A stretch of 64,000 bases of DNA from NCBI GenBank assembly GCA_965208025.1, contig OZ242302.1, positions 2,418,001 to 2,482,000 on the forward strand. Reading direction: 5' to 3'. The DNA is from Bin80 sp965208025 (GTDB lineage: Bacteria; Bacteroidota; Rhodothermia; Rhodothermales; Bin80). The number at the start of each line of letters is the position of its first letter. Positions within the stretch are counted from its first letter, which is position 1. Shown in pieces: positions 16,912 through 26,149 of this stretch. The position numbers were made by a program, and so were the translations under genes. The notes below the pieces were generated by a model. That model had not been told where the DNA came from. It made no database searches and was given only the letters and a program-made list of their open reading frames with translations.

Positions 16912-18118
16912 AATCTGTCAAGATTCGATCCAGCAGTGCTACCGCGGCATCCTGTTTTGGCATGACCTCAAGAGGATACGAAGAACCGTCTTTCCCAATG
17001 AGTGTCACGCGGTTGGTCTCGGTACCAAAGCCCGCCCCTTCTTCATGCAGATTGTTAAGAACGATCCAATCCAGATTTTTTTGCTCCAATTTTTTTCGCG
17101 CATTCCGAATCCCATCTTCGGTTTCCATGGCAAAGCCCACTAAAACCTGATCTTTTCGGCGTTGTTTTCCTAGTTGGCCGAGGATATCAGAGGTTCGGTG
17201 CAATCGGAGAACGAGTTGATCCTCTTTCTTCTTGATCTTTGCAGGATGGATTTCGGCGGGTGCATAGTCAGCTACGGCAGCTGCCATGAATATAAAATCT
17301 GCATTCTGATGCGCCACTACTGCCTCAAGCATTTCCGCGCTCGTGGTCACATCAACCCGGTGGACGCCATCTGGTGTATGGAGTAATGTTGGGCCAGTCA
17401 CCAGCGTTACCTGTGCTCCGCGGCGAACGAGATCTTTGGCCAGAGCAAATCCCATGGTGCCAGTTGAGTGATTCGTGAGAACCCGAACTGGGTCAATAGG
17501 CTCTTTTGTAGGACCAGCGGTGACCAACGCCCTTTTCCCCCGTAACTCTTCGGGGAGAAGTGACACAAGACGATCGAGTATGTCCTTTATCTCCGGGAGA
17601 CGCCCAAGCCCAACCAGACCACTTGCCAACTCCCCATAAACGGGAGGCAATACATGATAACCTAGTCCCTGGACTCGTTTCATGTTCGCGTGAACTGCAG
17701 GGTGCATGTACATATCATGATCCATTGCAGGACACACCAGGATGGGGCAGCGAGCTGCTAATGCGGTTGCAGTAAGCATATTATCCGAAAACCCGTGTGC
17801 GAGTTTTGCCAAGGTTTGTGCGGATGTAGGTGCAATCAGAAAGAGATCTGCCCAGTGGCCTAGTGTAATATGTTGTGTCCAGGAATGCTCACTAGCCCCA
17901 TCAAAGATATTCGTGAGGACACTTCGACCAGACAGTGTGGCTAAGGTCATGGACGGGATAAACTGCTCTGCGCCCCGAGTGGCAAGCACTTGCACTTCAG
18001 CACCAAGGCGCCGCAACTGTCGGATCAACTCCGTTGCCTTGTAGGCAGCAATGCTTCCAGTTACGCCAAGGAGAAGGCGTTTTCCCGTTAACTCGGACCT
18101 ATTTTGTGACTCACTCAT
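16904..18118 (-). CDS. coaBC: Bifunctional phosphopantothenoylcysteine decarboxylase/synthetase
   Basis: CoaBC makes 4'-phosphopantetheine precursors for coenzyme A. The N-terminal flavin-binding CoaC half has LLLGVTGSIAAYKATELIR and CPAMDHDMYMHPA (family PAMN-type motif). The C-terminal CoaB half begins near KRALVTAGPTKEPIDPVR and has NHSTGTMGFALA and AAAVADYAPAE with KIKKK, the CTP- and acyl-phosphate-site signature. At 404 residues it has normal length. It overlaps gmk by 8 bases upstream and the glycosylase downstream, suggesting one transcript gmk-coaBC-udg. Confidence 0.95.
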   Translation of the reverse strand: MSESQNRSELTGKRLLLGVTGSIAAYKATELIRQLRRLGAEVQVLATRGAEQFIPSMTLATLSGRSVLTNIFDGASEHSWTQHITLGHWADLFLIAPTSAQTLAKLAHGFSDNMLTATALAARCPILVCPAMDHDMYMHPAVHANMKRVQGLGYHVLPPVYGELASGLVGLGRLPEIKDILDRLVSLLPEELRGKRALVTAGPTKEPIDPVRVLTNHSTGTMGFALAKDLVRRGAQVTLVTGPTLLHTPDGVHRVDVTTSAEMLEAVVAHQNADFIFMAAAVADYAPAEIHPAKIKKKEDQLVLRLHRTSDILGQLGKQRRKDQVLVGFAMETEDGIRNARKKLEQKNLDWIVLNNLHEEGAGFGTETNRVTLIGKDGSSYPLEVMPKQDAAVALLDRILTDCG

Positions 18119-18674
18119 GATCCAGATAGTCTCTGATCAAGGAGAACACCTCTTCCGCCGCTTTGTCCAATGAATCATTTATCACAAGCGCATCAAACTG
18201 ATTCGCACATGCAAGTTCAAGTTTGGCCCGCTCGAGCCGGGCGTTCAGAGATTCTTCAGACTCGGTTCCTCGGCTCACCAATCGTTGTTCAAGATCTTCT
18301 TCAGAAGGCGGAGCAATAAACACAAAAAAACCACCATAGGTAGAGCGAATCTTGGAAGCCCCTTTCACCTCTATGTCTAACAACAAGGGAGATTGTGAGG
18401 TTTTGAGAGCGAACCGTGGGGTCCCGTAGAACCGCCCGGGGTAGACTTCCTCGTATTCCAGAAGTGCATTTTCGGCAATCAAGCGCTCAAATTCAGGGAT
18501 GGAAACAAAGAAATAGTCTATACCATGTCGCTCACTTGATCGGGGAGGACGAGTAGTGACCGAGACAGAGAGTTGCAAGGATGGAAACTCGTCCAAGACT
18601 CGTTTTGCGAGGCTGGATTTTCCCGCGCCGCTTGGGGCAGTCAACCCAATAAGTTTCCGTTGAATTGAGAGCAT
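18111..18674 (-). CDS. gmk: Guanylate kinase
   Basis: Gmk phosphorylates GMP to GDP. From the ATG at 18672-18674 the product is 187 residues: KLIGLTAPSGAGKSSLAKR (Walker A), SVSVTTRPPRSSERHGIDYFFV (GMP-binding), LEYEEVYPGRFYGTPR and the LID region RLVSRGTESEESLNARL. The open frame runs on upstream to 18848, but that part would read through the tRNA-Ser region and is not family sequence, so the internal start is preferred. Confidence 0.94.
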   Translation of the reverse strand: MLSIQRKLIGLTAPSGAGKSSLAKRVLDEFPSLQLSVSVTTRPPRSSERHGIDYFFVSIPEFERLIAENALLEYEEVYPGRFYGTPRFALKTSQSPLLLDIEVKGASKIRSTYGGFFVFIAPPSEEDLEQRLVSRGTESEESLNARLERAKLELACANQFDALVINDSLDKAAEEVFSLIRDYLDHE

Positions 18675-18803
18675 AAGCAAAGAACAGAAGAGGTCTAGCA
18701 AAAAGATGTGATACGCCAAGGCAGAGATAAAAATACAAACGAGGAATGACAGACACGGTTCTACCCCCACGGGGAGGGGAATTAGAAAGACAGGTCCCAA
18801 GAG

Positions 18804-18891
18804 CGGAGAGGGAGGGATTCGAACCCTCGGTACCCGGTTAGGGCACACTCGCTTTCCAGGCGAGCCCGTTCGACCACTCCGGCACCTCTCC
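18804..18891 (-). tRNA. tRNA-Ser(GGA)
   Basis: On the minus strand, acceptor GGAGAGG pairs with CCTCTCC. There is an anticodon GGA in the loop between CTCGC- and GCGAG-type stems, a long variable arm (GTGCCC...GGGTAC region) and a GGTTCGAATCC T-arm. The long variable arm identifies a class II serine tRNA. No encoded CCA. Confidence 0.92.
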
Positions 18892-18895
18892 CAGG

Positions 18896-19465
18896 TTATA
18901 CATCCATGATATCTGCCTCTTTCTGAAGCAGAACCTCGTCAATCGTCGTAATGAAGCGATTTGTTTCTTTTTGCAGTTGCTCTTCGGCGAGATATCGCAT
19001 GTCTTCCGAAAGATTTTCTCCTTCCTGAGTTGATTTTAACTCATCTTTTGTAGTACGCCGAGAATTGCGAATGGACACCTTCGCCTGTTCTCCGATTTGA
19101 CGGACGCGCTTACACAAGAGAATCCGACGCTCTTCAGTCAGCGGTGGGATGGGTACACGGATGATAGTTCCGTCATTGGAAGGATTCAACCCAAGATTTG
19201 CAGACTGTAATGCTTTCTCAATTGCATCTATTGAAGATTTATCCCAGGGAGTTACGACTAGAAGATCAGGTTGTGGTGCGCTGATCGTTGAAACCTGATT
19301 CAAAGGGGAAATACTGCCATAGAATTCAACGCGGACATTCTGAAGCATGGCAGGTGAGGCTCGCCCGGCACGAATCGCAAGCAACTCTTTTTTGAGATGC
19401 TCCAGGGAACGCTCCATCTGCTGCGTGCCTTCCAAAAGAATTAATTCCAGGAGTTCGTCAAGCAT
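18896..19465 (-). CDS. frr: Ribosome recycling factor
   Basis: RRF splits post-termination ribosomes with EF-G. The 189-residue product has the hallmark IRAGRASPAMLQNVRVEFYG, an LLVVTPWDKSSIDAIEKALQSANLGLNPSNDG block and an RRTTKDELK region in domain I. It is the last gene of the minus-strand series rpsB-tsf-pyrH-frr, 15 bases after pyrH. Confidence 0.95.
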   Translation of the reverse strand: MLDELLELILLEGTQQMERSLEHLKKELLAIRAGRASPAMLQNVRVEFYGSISPLNQVSTISAPQPDLLVVTPWDKSSIDAIEKALQSANLGLNPSNDGTIIRVPIPPLTEERRILLCKRVRQIGEQAKVSIRNSRRTTKDELKSTQEGENLSEDMRYLAEEQLQKETNRFITTIDEVLLQKEADIMDV

Positions 19466-19480
19466 GGCGTAGAAAAATAT

Positions 19481-20206
19481 CTAGCCCCAATGTACGTAAG
19501 AACCAACTTTTTCACCAAAAACAATTCTTTGCAGGTTACCAGGCTCATTCATATTACAAACAACGATGGGCATCTTGGATTCTTCACACAGGGTAAATGC
19601 AGTTTTATCCATGACACGCAGTCCACGGCGAATCACCTCATGGCCAGTAATCTCGGCAAAGTGTTCGGCTTTTTCATGCAGTTCGGGATCGGCAGAATAA
19701 ATTCCATCCACCCGGGTAGCTTTAATCAATACGTTCGCGTCAATTTCAAGTGCCCTGAGTGCTGCAGCTGTATCGGTAGTGAAGTAGGGGTTTCCTGTTC
19801 CGCCGCCAAATATGACGACCCGGCTTTTTTGCAAGTGTCGGATCGCACGCCGCCGAATAAATGGCTCTGCAATCTCTTCCATCTTGATACTGGATAACAG
19901 CCGCGTTTCCAGGTCCAGTTGTTCGAGAGCATCTTGTAGCGCCATTGCATTGATCATGGTTGCCAGCATCCCCATATAATCCCCGTGTGCCCGCGTCATT
20001 CCACTGGTCGTGGTCATCACTCCCCGAAAAATATTCCCTCCACCAATCACGATCGCAAGTTCCACTCCACTATGGACGACCGCTTTGAGATCCTTAGCCC
20101 ATGCCGTGAGGACTCTGGAATCAATGCCAAATGTTTGACCGCCGAGGAGAGCCTCACCGCTCAGTTTAATTAGGACTCGTTTGTAAACAGGCTTTGTATC
20201 TTGCAT
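19481..20206 (-). CDS. pyrH: UMP kinase
   Basis: PyrH phosphorylates UMP in pyrimidine nucleotide synthesis. Using the ATG at 20204-20206 gives 241 residues starting MQDTKPVYKRVLIKLSGEALLGG, the standard PyrH start. IVIGGGNIFRG, the GGTGNPYFTTDTAAALRA block and KATRVDGIY are all visible. The frame extends 16 codons upstream into tsf, but the downstream ATG fits the family. It lies between tsf and frr, the usual order. Confidence 0.95.
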   Translation of the reverse strand: MQDTKPVYKRVLIKLSGEALLGGQTFGIDSRVLTAWAKDLKAVVHSGVELAIVIGGGNIFRGVMTTTSGMTRAHGDYMGMLATMINAMALQDALEQLDLETRLLSSIKMEEIAEPFIRRRAIRHLQKSRVVIFGGGTGNPYFTTDTAAALRALEIDANVLIKATRVDGIYSADPELHEKAEHFAEITGHEVIRRGLRVMDKTAFTLCEESKMPIVVCNMNEPGNLQRIVFGEKVGSYVHWG

Positions 20207-20228
20207 TGGAAGAGTAAGGAGGAGCGAA

Positions 20229-21068
20229 TCATTCGCCCAGCGCACAACGAACAAACCCCTCTACGCTGGCTCTATTTTTCTTGAGCACATCCCGAACCCG
20301 TAGGGAGGCATCTTTAATGAAGGGTTGCTCAGTCAGCACATTGTCCTTAAAGAAGCGCTCGAGTTTTCCTTCTGCAATTTTGTCCAGAATATGTTCGGGT
20401 TTACCTTCCAATCGGGCTGCTTCCCGGCCAATTTCAAATTCTTTCTTTTGAACATCCGCAGGCACATCCTTACGGTGTGCGGCCAGAGGGTTCAGGGCAG
20501 CCACCTGCATGGCAACATCTCGACCGGATTCCGTAAGATCACCGCTCCCGTGAAGAGAGACCAGAACTCCAAGGCGAGATCCAGGATGAATATAGTCAAT
20601 AACGTTTCCTTTGTCAGAGGACAGAATATGGAATCGGCGAACCCCTAATTTTTCGCCGATCTTACCTGTCAGGTCTGTCTGGACGTCTTGAACGGTTCGC
20701 TCTTGGTTCATGGGTAGAGAGAGCAAGGCATCCAGATTTTCTGGGCGCGAAGCCAAGATGAGATCTGCGACAGAATTGGCAAAGGAGACAAATTCGTCAT
20801 TCCGTGCCACAAAATCCGTTTCGCAGTTCACTTCAACAATGATTCCGGCACTCCGTGAACCATCAATTCGTGTGACAATGAGTCCTTGAAGAGCTTGGCG
20901 ATCCGCACGCTTGGCGGCAACGCGCTGCCCTTTCTTCCGCAAAAGGTCAATCGCGGTGTCAAGGTCCCCATTTGCCTCACTCAATGCTCGCTTGCAGTCC
21001 ATCATCCCCGCACCGGTCCGGTCACGGAGATTCTTTACATCCTTGGCTGAAATAGAAACGTTTGTCAT
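20229..21068 (-). CDS. tsf: Elongation factor Ts
   Basis: EF-Ts recycles EF-Tu by nucleotide exchange. The 279-residue protein starts with the N-terminal UBA-like domain (KDVKNLRDRTGAGMMDCKRALSEANGDLDTAIDLLRKKG) and continues with VEVNCETDFVARNDEF and the core subdomains containing YIHPGSRLGVLVSL and MQVAALNPLA. It lies about 110 bases after rpsB in the same direction; this pair is near-universal. Confidence 0.96.
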   Translation of the reverse strand: MTNVSISAKDVKNLRDRTGAGMMDCKRALSEANGDLDTAIDLLRKKGQRVAAKRADRQALQGLIVTRIDGSRSAGIIVEVNCETDFVARNDEFVSFANSVADLILASRPENLDALLSLPMNQERTVQDVQTDLTGKIGEKLGVRRFHILSSDKGNVIDYIHPGSRLGVLVSLHGSGDLTESGRDVAMQVAALNPLAAHRKDVPADVQKKEFEIGREAARLEGKPEHILDKIAEGKLERFFKDNVLTEQPFIKDASLRVRDVLKKNRASVEGFVRCALGE

Positions 21069-21181
21069 TAGGTTGATCTGGAGTTGTCAGAGTTGTTAAA
21101 ACCGGTAGGTCACCACTTGGCAAAGGCAATCATTGAGATTGCACGGATAGGATAATGGATACACGATCCTTTTGGGGGCAG

Positions 21182-21970
21182 CTAGGCGACGGAGCGCTTT
21201 TGCCCTTCCTTCCGTTTCTCTTTCTCGGCATTTTTGTTGGCTGCCTCAATCTCTGCAGCTTTCCGTCCTTCATTCACAGCCTGTGCAATGGTCTGTGTAA
21301 TGATTTGAATTGATTTGAATGCATCATCATTACAGGGAATCACATAATTCACTAGGTCAGGGTTGCAGTTAGAATCAACCATGGCAATGATTGGAATCCC
21401 AAGCTTACGCGCCTCATTGACCGCGATGCGTTCCCGTCGAATATCCACAATAAAGAGGCAACCGGGGGTACGCGACATTGCAGCAATTCCACCGAGGTTA
21501 CGCTGAAGCTTGTCCAACTCTCGGGATTTCATGAGCCGTTCCTTCTTTTTGAGTTGTTCAAGAGTCCCGTCATTCCCCAATTTCGCAAGATCCTCCATTC
21601 GACGTATGCTGTTTCGTATCGTCTGAAAGTTCGTCAGGGTTCCCCCGAGCCATCGCTCAACAACATAGGGAGATGAGCAGGACTGAGCGGCCTCTTTCAC
21701 GGTTTGTCTGGCCTGTTTTTTTGTCCCGACAAACAAGATCGCCTTTCCTTGCCGAGTAAAACGGGCAGCAGCGGATGCAGCTTGGGCCAGAAGTTTCTGA
21801 GTTTGTAAGAGATCAATGATATGGATTCCATTGCGCTGCATAAATATGTAGCTGCGCATCTTGGGATTCCAACGGCTGGTCAGATGGCCAAAGTGTGTGC
21901 CCGCTTTCAACAGGTCTTCTATGGAAACCTGATGCAGGGAAGCGTCAGGAACGGTTACGGGGTTACTCAT
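21182..21970 (-). CDS. rpsB: 30S ribosomal protein S2
   Basis: S2 of the small subunit, 262 residues: LLKAGTHFGHLTSRWNPKMRSYIF, GIHIIDLLQTQKLL, ILFVGTKKQARQTVKEAA, WLGGTLTNFQTIR and CLFIVDIRRERIAVNEARKLGIPIIAMVDSNCNPDLVNYVIPCNDDA are all textbook S2. The C-terminus is a short lysine/glutamate-rich tail. A tract of about 90 bases separates it from rpsI upstream. Confidence 0.97.
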   Translation of the reverse strand: MSNPVTVPDASLHQVSIEDLLKAGTHFGHLTSRWNPKMRSYIFMQRNGIHIIDLLQTQKLLAQAASAAARFTRQGKAILFVGTKKQARQTVKEAAQSCSSPYVVERWLGGTLTNFQTIRNSIRRMEDLAKLGNDGTLEQLKKKERLMKSRELDKLQRNLGGIAAMSRTPGCLFIVDIRRERIAVNEARKLGIPIIAMVDSNCNPDLVNYVIPCNDDAFKSIQIITQTIAQAVNEGRKAAEIEAANKNAEKEKRKEGQKRSVA

Positions 21971-22063
21971 GATGATATGGGTTTAGCCGCCAGAACGATC
22001 ATTTGCATGGACTAACCAAAGAGGCACCCAGCCATGCATCACCTTCTGTGCGAAATGAAAAAT

Positions 22064-22459
22064 TTATCGTTTAGAGAATTGGAAACGTTTGCGTGCCTTG
22101 GGACGTCCATACTTTTTACGTTCAACCATTCGAGGGTCGCGAGTTAGGAAGCCCGCGTCACGAAGAGGTTTCCGTCGTTCTTCATCTGCCAACACAAGCG
22201 CACGTGATGTACCTAATCGAATGGCTTCGGATTGGCCCGTGAGACCACCACCTTTGACATTGACCACCAGATCATACATCCCAGAGGTCTCGGTGACCTC
22301 AAAGGGGGACAAGAGGACTTGACGACGGGTTTCAACCTTGAAATAGTTATCCAGAGATCGACGGTTGATCAGAACCTGACCAGTCCCTGGACGCAAATAG
22401 ACTCGCGCGGTTGAGGTTTTTCGACGTCCGATTGCAATATATTCAGTAAGATTCGCCAT
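22064..22459 (-). CDS. rpsI: 30S ribosomal protein S9
   Basis: The 131-residue protein starts IAIGRRKTSTARVYLRPG and ends in the invariant ARKRFQFSKR tail that reaches the ribosomal P site. GGGLTGQSEAIRLGTSRAL and DPRMVERKKYGRPKARK are present. It lies 24 bases after rplM, the usual rplM-rpsI pair; in Bacteroidota this pair commonly precedes rpsB-tsf, as here. Confidence 0.97.
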   Translation of the reverse strand: MANLTEYIAIGRRKTSTARVYLRPGTGQVLINRRSLDNYFKVETRRQVLLSPFEVTETSGMYDLVVNVKGGGLTGQSEAIRLGTSRALVLADEERRKPLRDAGFLTRDPRMVERKKYGRPKARKRFQFSKR

Positions 22460-22483
22460 AGAAGAGATAAACGGGTTGAGTTT

Positions 22484-22933
22484 CTAAGCCTGTACAGAAA
22501 GTTCCTCGGGCTGCTGGGCGCTGTGAGGATGTTCGGCCCCGGCGTAGACTTTGAGCTTGGTCAACATTTGTCGGCCGAGGATTCCCTTGGGTAACATCCC
22601 TTTCACGGCATGACGCAATAGATACTCTGGCCTCCTCTGACGCATGACACGAGCCGTTCGTGATTTTAGTCCGCCAGGATAGCCGCTGTATCTATAGTAG
22701 AGTTTGGCATCTTCTTTATTTCCAGTCAGGCGGACTTTGTCGGCGTTCACAACAACCACATAATCTCCAGTATCTACATGTGGAGTGAATGAGGGCTTGT
22801 GTTTGCCGCGCAGAATGATGGCGATTTGGGAGGCCAAGCGACCGACCACAGACTGCTCGGCATCAATGACGAACCATTTGCGCTGAACATCGGCGGCTTT
22901 AGCACTGCTGGTCTTATAGCTTTGAGTTTCCAT
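22484..22933 (-). CDS. rplM: 50S ribosomal protein L13
   Basis: L13, 149 residues: KWFVIDAEQSVVGRLASQIAIILRGKHKPSFTPHVDTGDYVVVVNADKVRLTG is the diagnostic N-terminal half, followed by YYRYSGYPGGLKSRTARVM and VKGMLPKGILGRQMLTKLKVYAGAEHPHSAQQP. It is the first gene of the rplM-rpsI-rpsB-tsf-pyrH-frr series, about 70 bases downstream of dnaN. Confidence 0.97.
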   Translation of the reverse strand: METQSYKTSSAKAADVQRKWFVIDAEQSVVGRLASQIAIILRGKHKPSFTPHVDTGDYVVVVNADKVRLTGNKEDAKLYYRYSGYPGGLKSRTARVMRQRRPEYLLRHAVKGMLPKGILGRQMLTKLKVYAGAEHPHSAQQPEELSVQA

Positions 22934-23006
22934 TACAGGGTACAGTTAGAGCACAGCAGGCTGGTACGCTCAGCCGAAGGATAAGGTTCAAAGAGTATCC
23001 GCGGGG

Positions 23007-24137
23007 TCAATCAACTCGGTTCAACATCACGGGCATGATGAGATAGGTGAGGTTCACATGATCATTTTGGGGAACGGGTCGCAGCAGAGCAGCACGATTA
23101 GGCGTCCCCATAGCCAATGTAATCTCTTCCGAGGGGAGATTTCTAAGCAGATCTTGGAGATATTGAGCATTAAATCCAATTTGGGTGTGATCTCCATTGT
23201 ACTCGCAGGACACGGTCTCTGCACCTTTAGTTGAGCGCTCAATATCCCAGGCACTCACTTTGATCTCATCATCATTACAATCTAAAACAATCTGATTTGA
23301 ATTCAGAGAAGCAAAGAAGTTGACCCGGTGCACACTGTTGTATATATCATCTCGGCTTAGCGAGACGACTTTATCATTTTCGGTTGGAATCACACGCTCG
23401 TAGTTGGGGAACGATGAATTGATCAAACGACAGATCACATGGGTGTTTCCAAAGTCAAACGAAATATGATCCTCACTAATTTGAATCGTGCACTTATCGG
23501 GCCCCTCAATTCGAGATGCGGCCTGAAATACCTTCGGTGGAGCCAGAGCGCTCATATCTTCGAGACCATCGTACTTCTTGAAGATGCACCGTGCCAATCG
23601 GTGGCCGTCTGTCGCAACAATACGAGCGGAGCCGTCTAAGACATCAAACAGAACGCCCATCATCCCGGGGCGAGAAATATCTTTGGTAATGGAAAACCCA
23701 ACTAGATTAAATCCGATCTTCAAGTCCTCCCGACTAAACTCCATCGTTTGCGGTTCGGCAATAGAGGGAAGATCAGGGAACGAGTCGCCTCTGAACCCCA
23801 TCCAGTCATACTTCCCTTGGGCATGCGAAAGGAGGATGTTATAACTTTTCGTGACCTCAAACGAAATCGGAATCTCGGTTAGGGTTCTGCATGACTCAAT
23901 GAGTTGTTTGGCTGGCACAGCAACTAGGTCAAGATCAGACTCAGATTCATTGTCGAACTGTACAGGAACCCTGTGTCGAATTGCCAGATCTGTATCTGTG
24001 GTCTGGAGTTCTAGCAGATCTCCCTCTCGTTTCAGGAGGATACATTCCAAGATGTCTTTATCTGCTTTAGACGGCAGGGCGCTGCTCACAGCGTCCAGTG
24101 CTTGGTAAAACTCCGTGCTGTCAATAGAAAATTTCAT
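23007..24137 (-). CDS. dnaN: DNA polymerase III beta subunit (sliding clamp)
   Basis: The 376-residue clamp loads around DNA and tethers polymerase III. Three clamp domains can be followed: MKFSIDSTEFYQALDAVSSALPSK at the N-terminus, KIGFNLVGFSITKDISRPGMMGVLFDVLDGSARIVATDGHRLA in the middle (family 'TDGHRLA'), and the C-terminal LTYLIMPVMLNRVD with the hydrophobic end typical of clamps ('MPvr'). It is 12 bases downstream of dnaA on the same strand, the classical dnaA-dnaN order near the origin. Confidence 0.96.
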   Translation of the reverse strand: MKFSIDSTEFYQALDAVSSALPSKADKDILECILLKREGDLLELQTTDTDLAIRHRVPVQFDNESESDLDLVAVPAKQLIESCRTLTEIPISFEVTKSYNILLSHAQGKYDWMGFRGDSFPDLPSIAEPQTMEFSREDLKIGFNLVGFSITKDISRPGMMGVLFDVLDGSARIVATDGHRLARCIFKKYDGLEDMSALAPPKVFQAASRIEGPDKCTIQISEDHISFDFGNTHVICRLINSSFPNYERVIPTENDKVVSLSRDDIYNSVHRVNFFASLNSNQIVLDCNDDEIKVSAWDIERSTKGAETVSCEYNGDHTQIGFNAQYLQDLLRNLPSEEITLAMGTPNRAALLRPVPQNDHVNLTYLIMPVMLNRVD

Positions 24138-24149
24138 GAAAAATGGGAA

Positions 24150-25562
24150 TCAGTATGACGATTGGTGAACTTTACGGCGGATATCATCAATCCGGTTGCT
24201 ATAGTTTTTGTCGGTTTCAATTAGGTTGTTAACGCTCTTGATGGCGTGAACGACGGTGGAGTGATCACGACCTCCAAACTGAAGTCCAATTGCCTTATGG
24301 GTATAGTCCAATTCTCGGCAAAGAAACATCGCTAATTGACGTACTTGAACGATTTCGCGTTTTTTTGTTTTCTCATGAAGCCGGGTTTGGTCAATCCCAA
24401 AATAGTCACAAACCAATTTTTGGACGCGGTCAATAGAAAGAGTTGAGTAAGGGCGCTGGATAAAGTCTTTCAGTGCATGTTTTGCCAAAGCTTCATCAAT
24501 ATCTTGTTTGGTATAGGTCGCTTGGGCTAACAGGCGGACGAGTGCACCTTCAAGTTCACGAATATTATTGGTGATGTTTTGGGCAATGTAATCAACAACT
24601 CCTCCGGGAAGATCCAGTCCGATTTCATCCGATTTGCGAAGTAGAATAGCGGTTCGGGTTTCCAAGTCAGGCGCTTGAAGGTCAGCTTGCAGTCCCCAAC
24701 AAAAGCGAGAAAGCAGTCGTTCTTCAATTCCATTGATCTCCTTGGGAGGCCGATCGGCACTCAGCACGATCTGATTCCCATTCTGTTGCAACTCATTAAA
24801 GATACAGAAGAATTCTTCCTGCGTTTTCTCTTTCCCACCAAAGAATTGAACATCGTCAATAATCAGGACATCCATTCTTCGGTAGGTGTCGGAGAATTCC
24901 TGAACCCGTTTACCTTGGATTGCTCGTACGAAATCGTTTGTAAATCGTTCGCTTGAAACATAGCGGACATGTTTATTTGGATTCCACTGGCGGACATGGT
25001 TTCCAATAGCCTGCATGAGATGTGTTTTTCCCAGTCCAACCCCGCCATAGATCAGGAAGGGGTTATAAGCAGTGCCACCTGGAGAATCGGCAATCGCCTT
25101 GGAGGCGCTGTACGCCAAATTATTGCAGTCGCCAACAATGAATTTATCAAAGGTATAACTGTCAATAAGGTAATCCTTTGGCTTCGCGCTGCTGGCCTTT
25201 GGAGCCTGTAACTCGGTAATCTCGTTTTGTTGGCGGGCTACGGAAGCAGGTACATGGTATGAGGCCTGCGCATCCTGAGGTTCGGGATTCTGAACTACGA
25301 CAACCTCGTAGTAGAAAAGACTGTATTTGCCAAGTACCTGAGCCAATGTGGAGCGGAGGAGCGAATTATATTGTCCTTCAAGATATTCGTAGTGGAACGG
25401 GCTCGGTACCTGAATTGTCAATTTCGGGATCCCATTCTCTTCAACCAAGGCTACCGGCTTCAGCTTACTGAACCATGTCTGAAAACACTGGGGGGTCACA
25501 TTCACACGAATCACTTCAAGACACGCTCTCCACGCGGATTCAGCAGTGTGGGACATAAGCAA
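24150..25562 (-). CDS. dnaA: Chromosomal replication initiator DnaA
   Basis: DnaA-ATP binds DnaA boxes and melts the origin. The 470-residue protein has domain I (AWRACLEVIRVNVTPQCFQTWFSKLKPV), a linker, the AAA+ domain with Walker A GGVGLGKTH (173-181) and Walker B VLIIDDVQFF, arginine-finger SRFCWGLQADL, and domain IV with the DnaA-box signature GGRDHSTVVHAIK near the C-terminus. The start may be the first codon or the Met three codons in (25556). Two DnaA boxes lie about 115-135 bases upstream, so the gene is probably autoregulated and adjacent to oriC. Confidence 0.97.
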   Translation of the reverse strand: MLMSHTAESAWRACLEVIRVNVTPQCFQTWFSKLKPVALVEENGIPKLTIQVPSPFHYEYLEGQYNSLLRSTLAQVLGKYSLFYYEVVVVQNPEPQDAQASYHVPASVARQQNEITELQAPKASSAKPKDYLIDSYTFDKFIVGDCNNLAYSASKAIADSPGGTAYNPFLIYGGVGLGKTHLMQAIGNHVRQWNPNKHVRYVSSERFTNDFVRAIQGKRVQEFSDTYRRMDVLIIDDVQFFGGKEKTQEEFFCIFNELQQNGNQIVLSADRPPKEINGIEERLLSRFCWGLQADLQAPDLETRTAILLRKSDEIGLDLPGGVVDYIAQNITNNIRELEGALVRLLAQATYTKQDIDEALAKHALKDFIQRPYSTLSIDRVQKLVCDYFGIDQTRLHEKTKKREIVQVRQLAMFLCRELDYTHKAIGLQFGGRDHSTVVHAIKSVNNLIETDKNYSNRIDDIRRKVHQSSY

Positions 25563-25905
25563 TAGGTTGGGCTAAGTCGGTCATAAGAGGAAAAGAGATA
25601 TTTGAATCGGTAAAACTACGATATAATTTTCGTAAATATAATCACCATTGCTACACGAAAAGAACAAAGCCCCAAGAGTTATCCACAACTTATCCACAAA
25701 AAATTGCCGAATTATACAATCACTAGATTTACGGTTTCAAAGAGAAACAAGGAGTTGAGATGCAGGATGAGGGGCTGGAATCATGATAATGACGGATAAC
25801 TTCAGACAGAATCGCATTTTAGCAAGAATTTTTGCGTAGGAAACGTGTTCTTCCTGTTCAAAAATTAGCAGGAGCGAACCGTAATCAAACATTTATTCAC
25901 AATTG
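25563..25905. other. Candidate oriC with DnaA boxes
   Basis: Upstream of dnaA, two perfect TTATCCACA boxes occur in direct orientation at 25679-25687 and 25690-25698, and a one-mismatch box TTATTCACA lies at 25893-25901. The flanks are AT-rich (for example 25617-25650), suitable for unwinding. With dnaA-dnaN adjacent this is a good origin candidate. GC-skew inversion cannot be judged by eye. Confidence 0.7.
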
Positions 25906-26149
25906 TGAGTCAATTGAATAGAACTTTGGCCTACATGAATCCTTTCCTAACTCATCATGAAATAAGCATAAGCCATAAGCCGCATAGCGCAAAGCTGGGA
26001 TCAAGGCTAAGGATTGTACCAATTCACATTTTTTCAATATTGCATAGGAGCAGGGACATAGCTGGAGTAAGCAACTTGATGTTATGTCTGAGACCTAATT
26101 CCCAATCTCATGTTCGCCATTTTTGGTATCACAAAGAGCTTCTTTCAAA

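Noticed and set aside
18675..18848. N-terminal extension of guanylate kinase
   Set aside because: The 58 extra codons run into the tRNA-Ser gene and are unlike the family.
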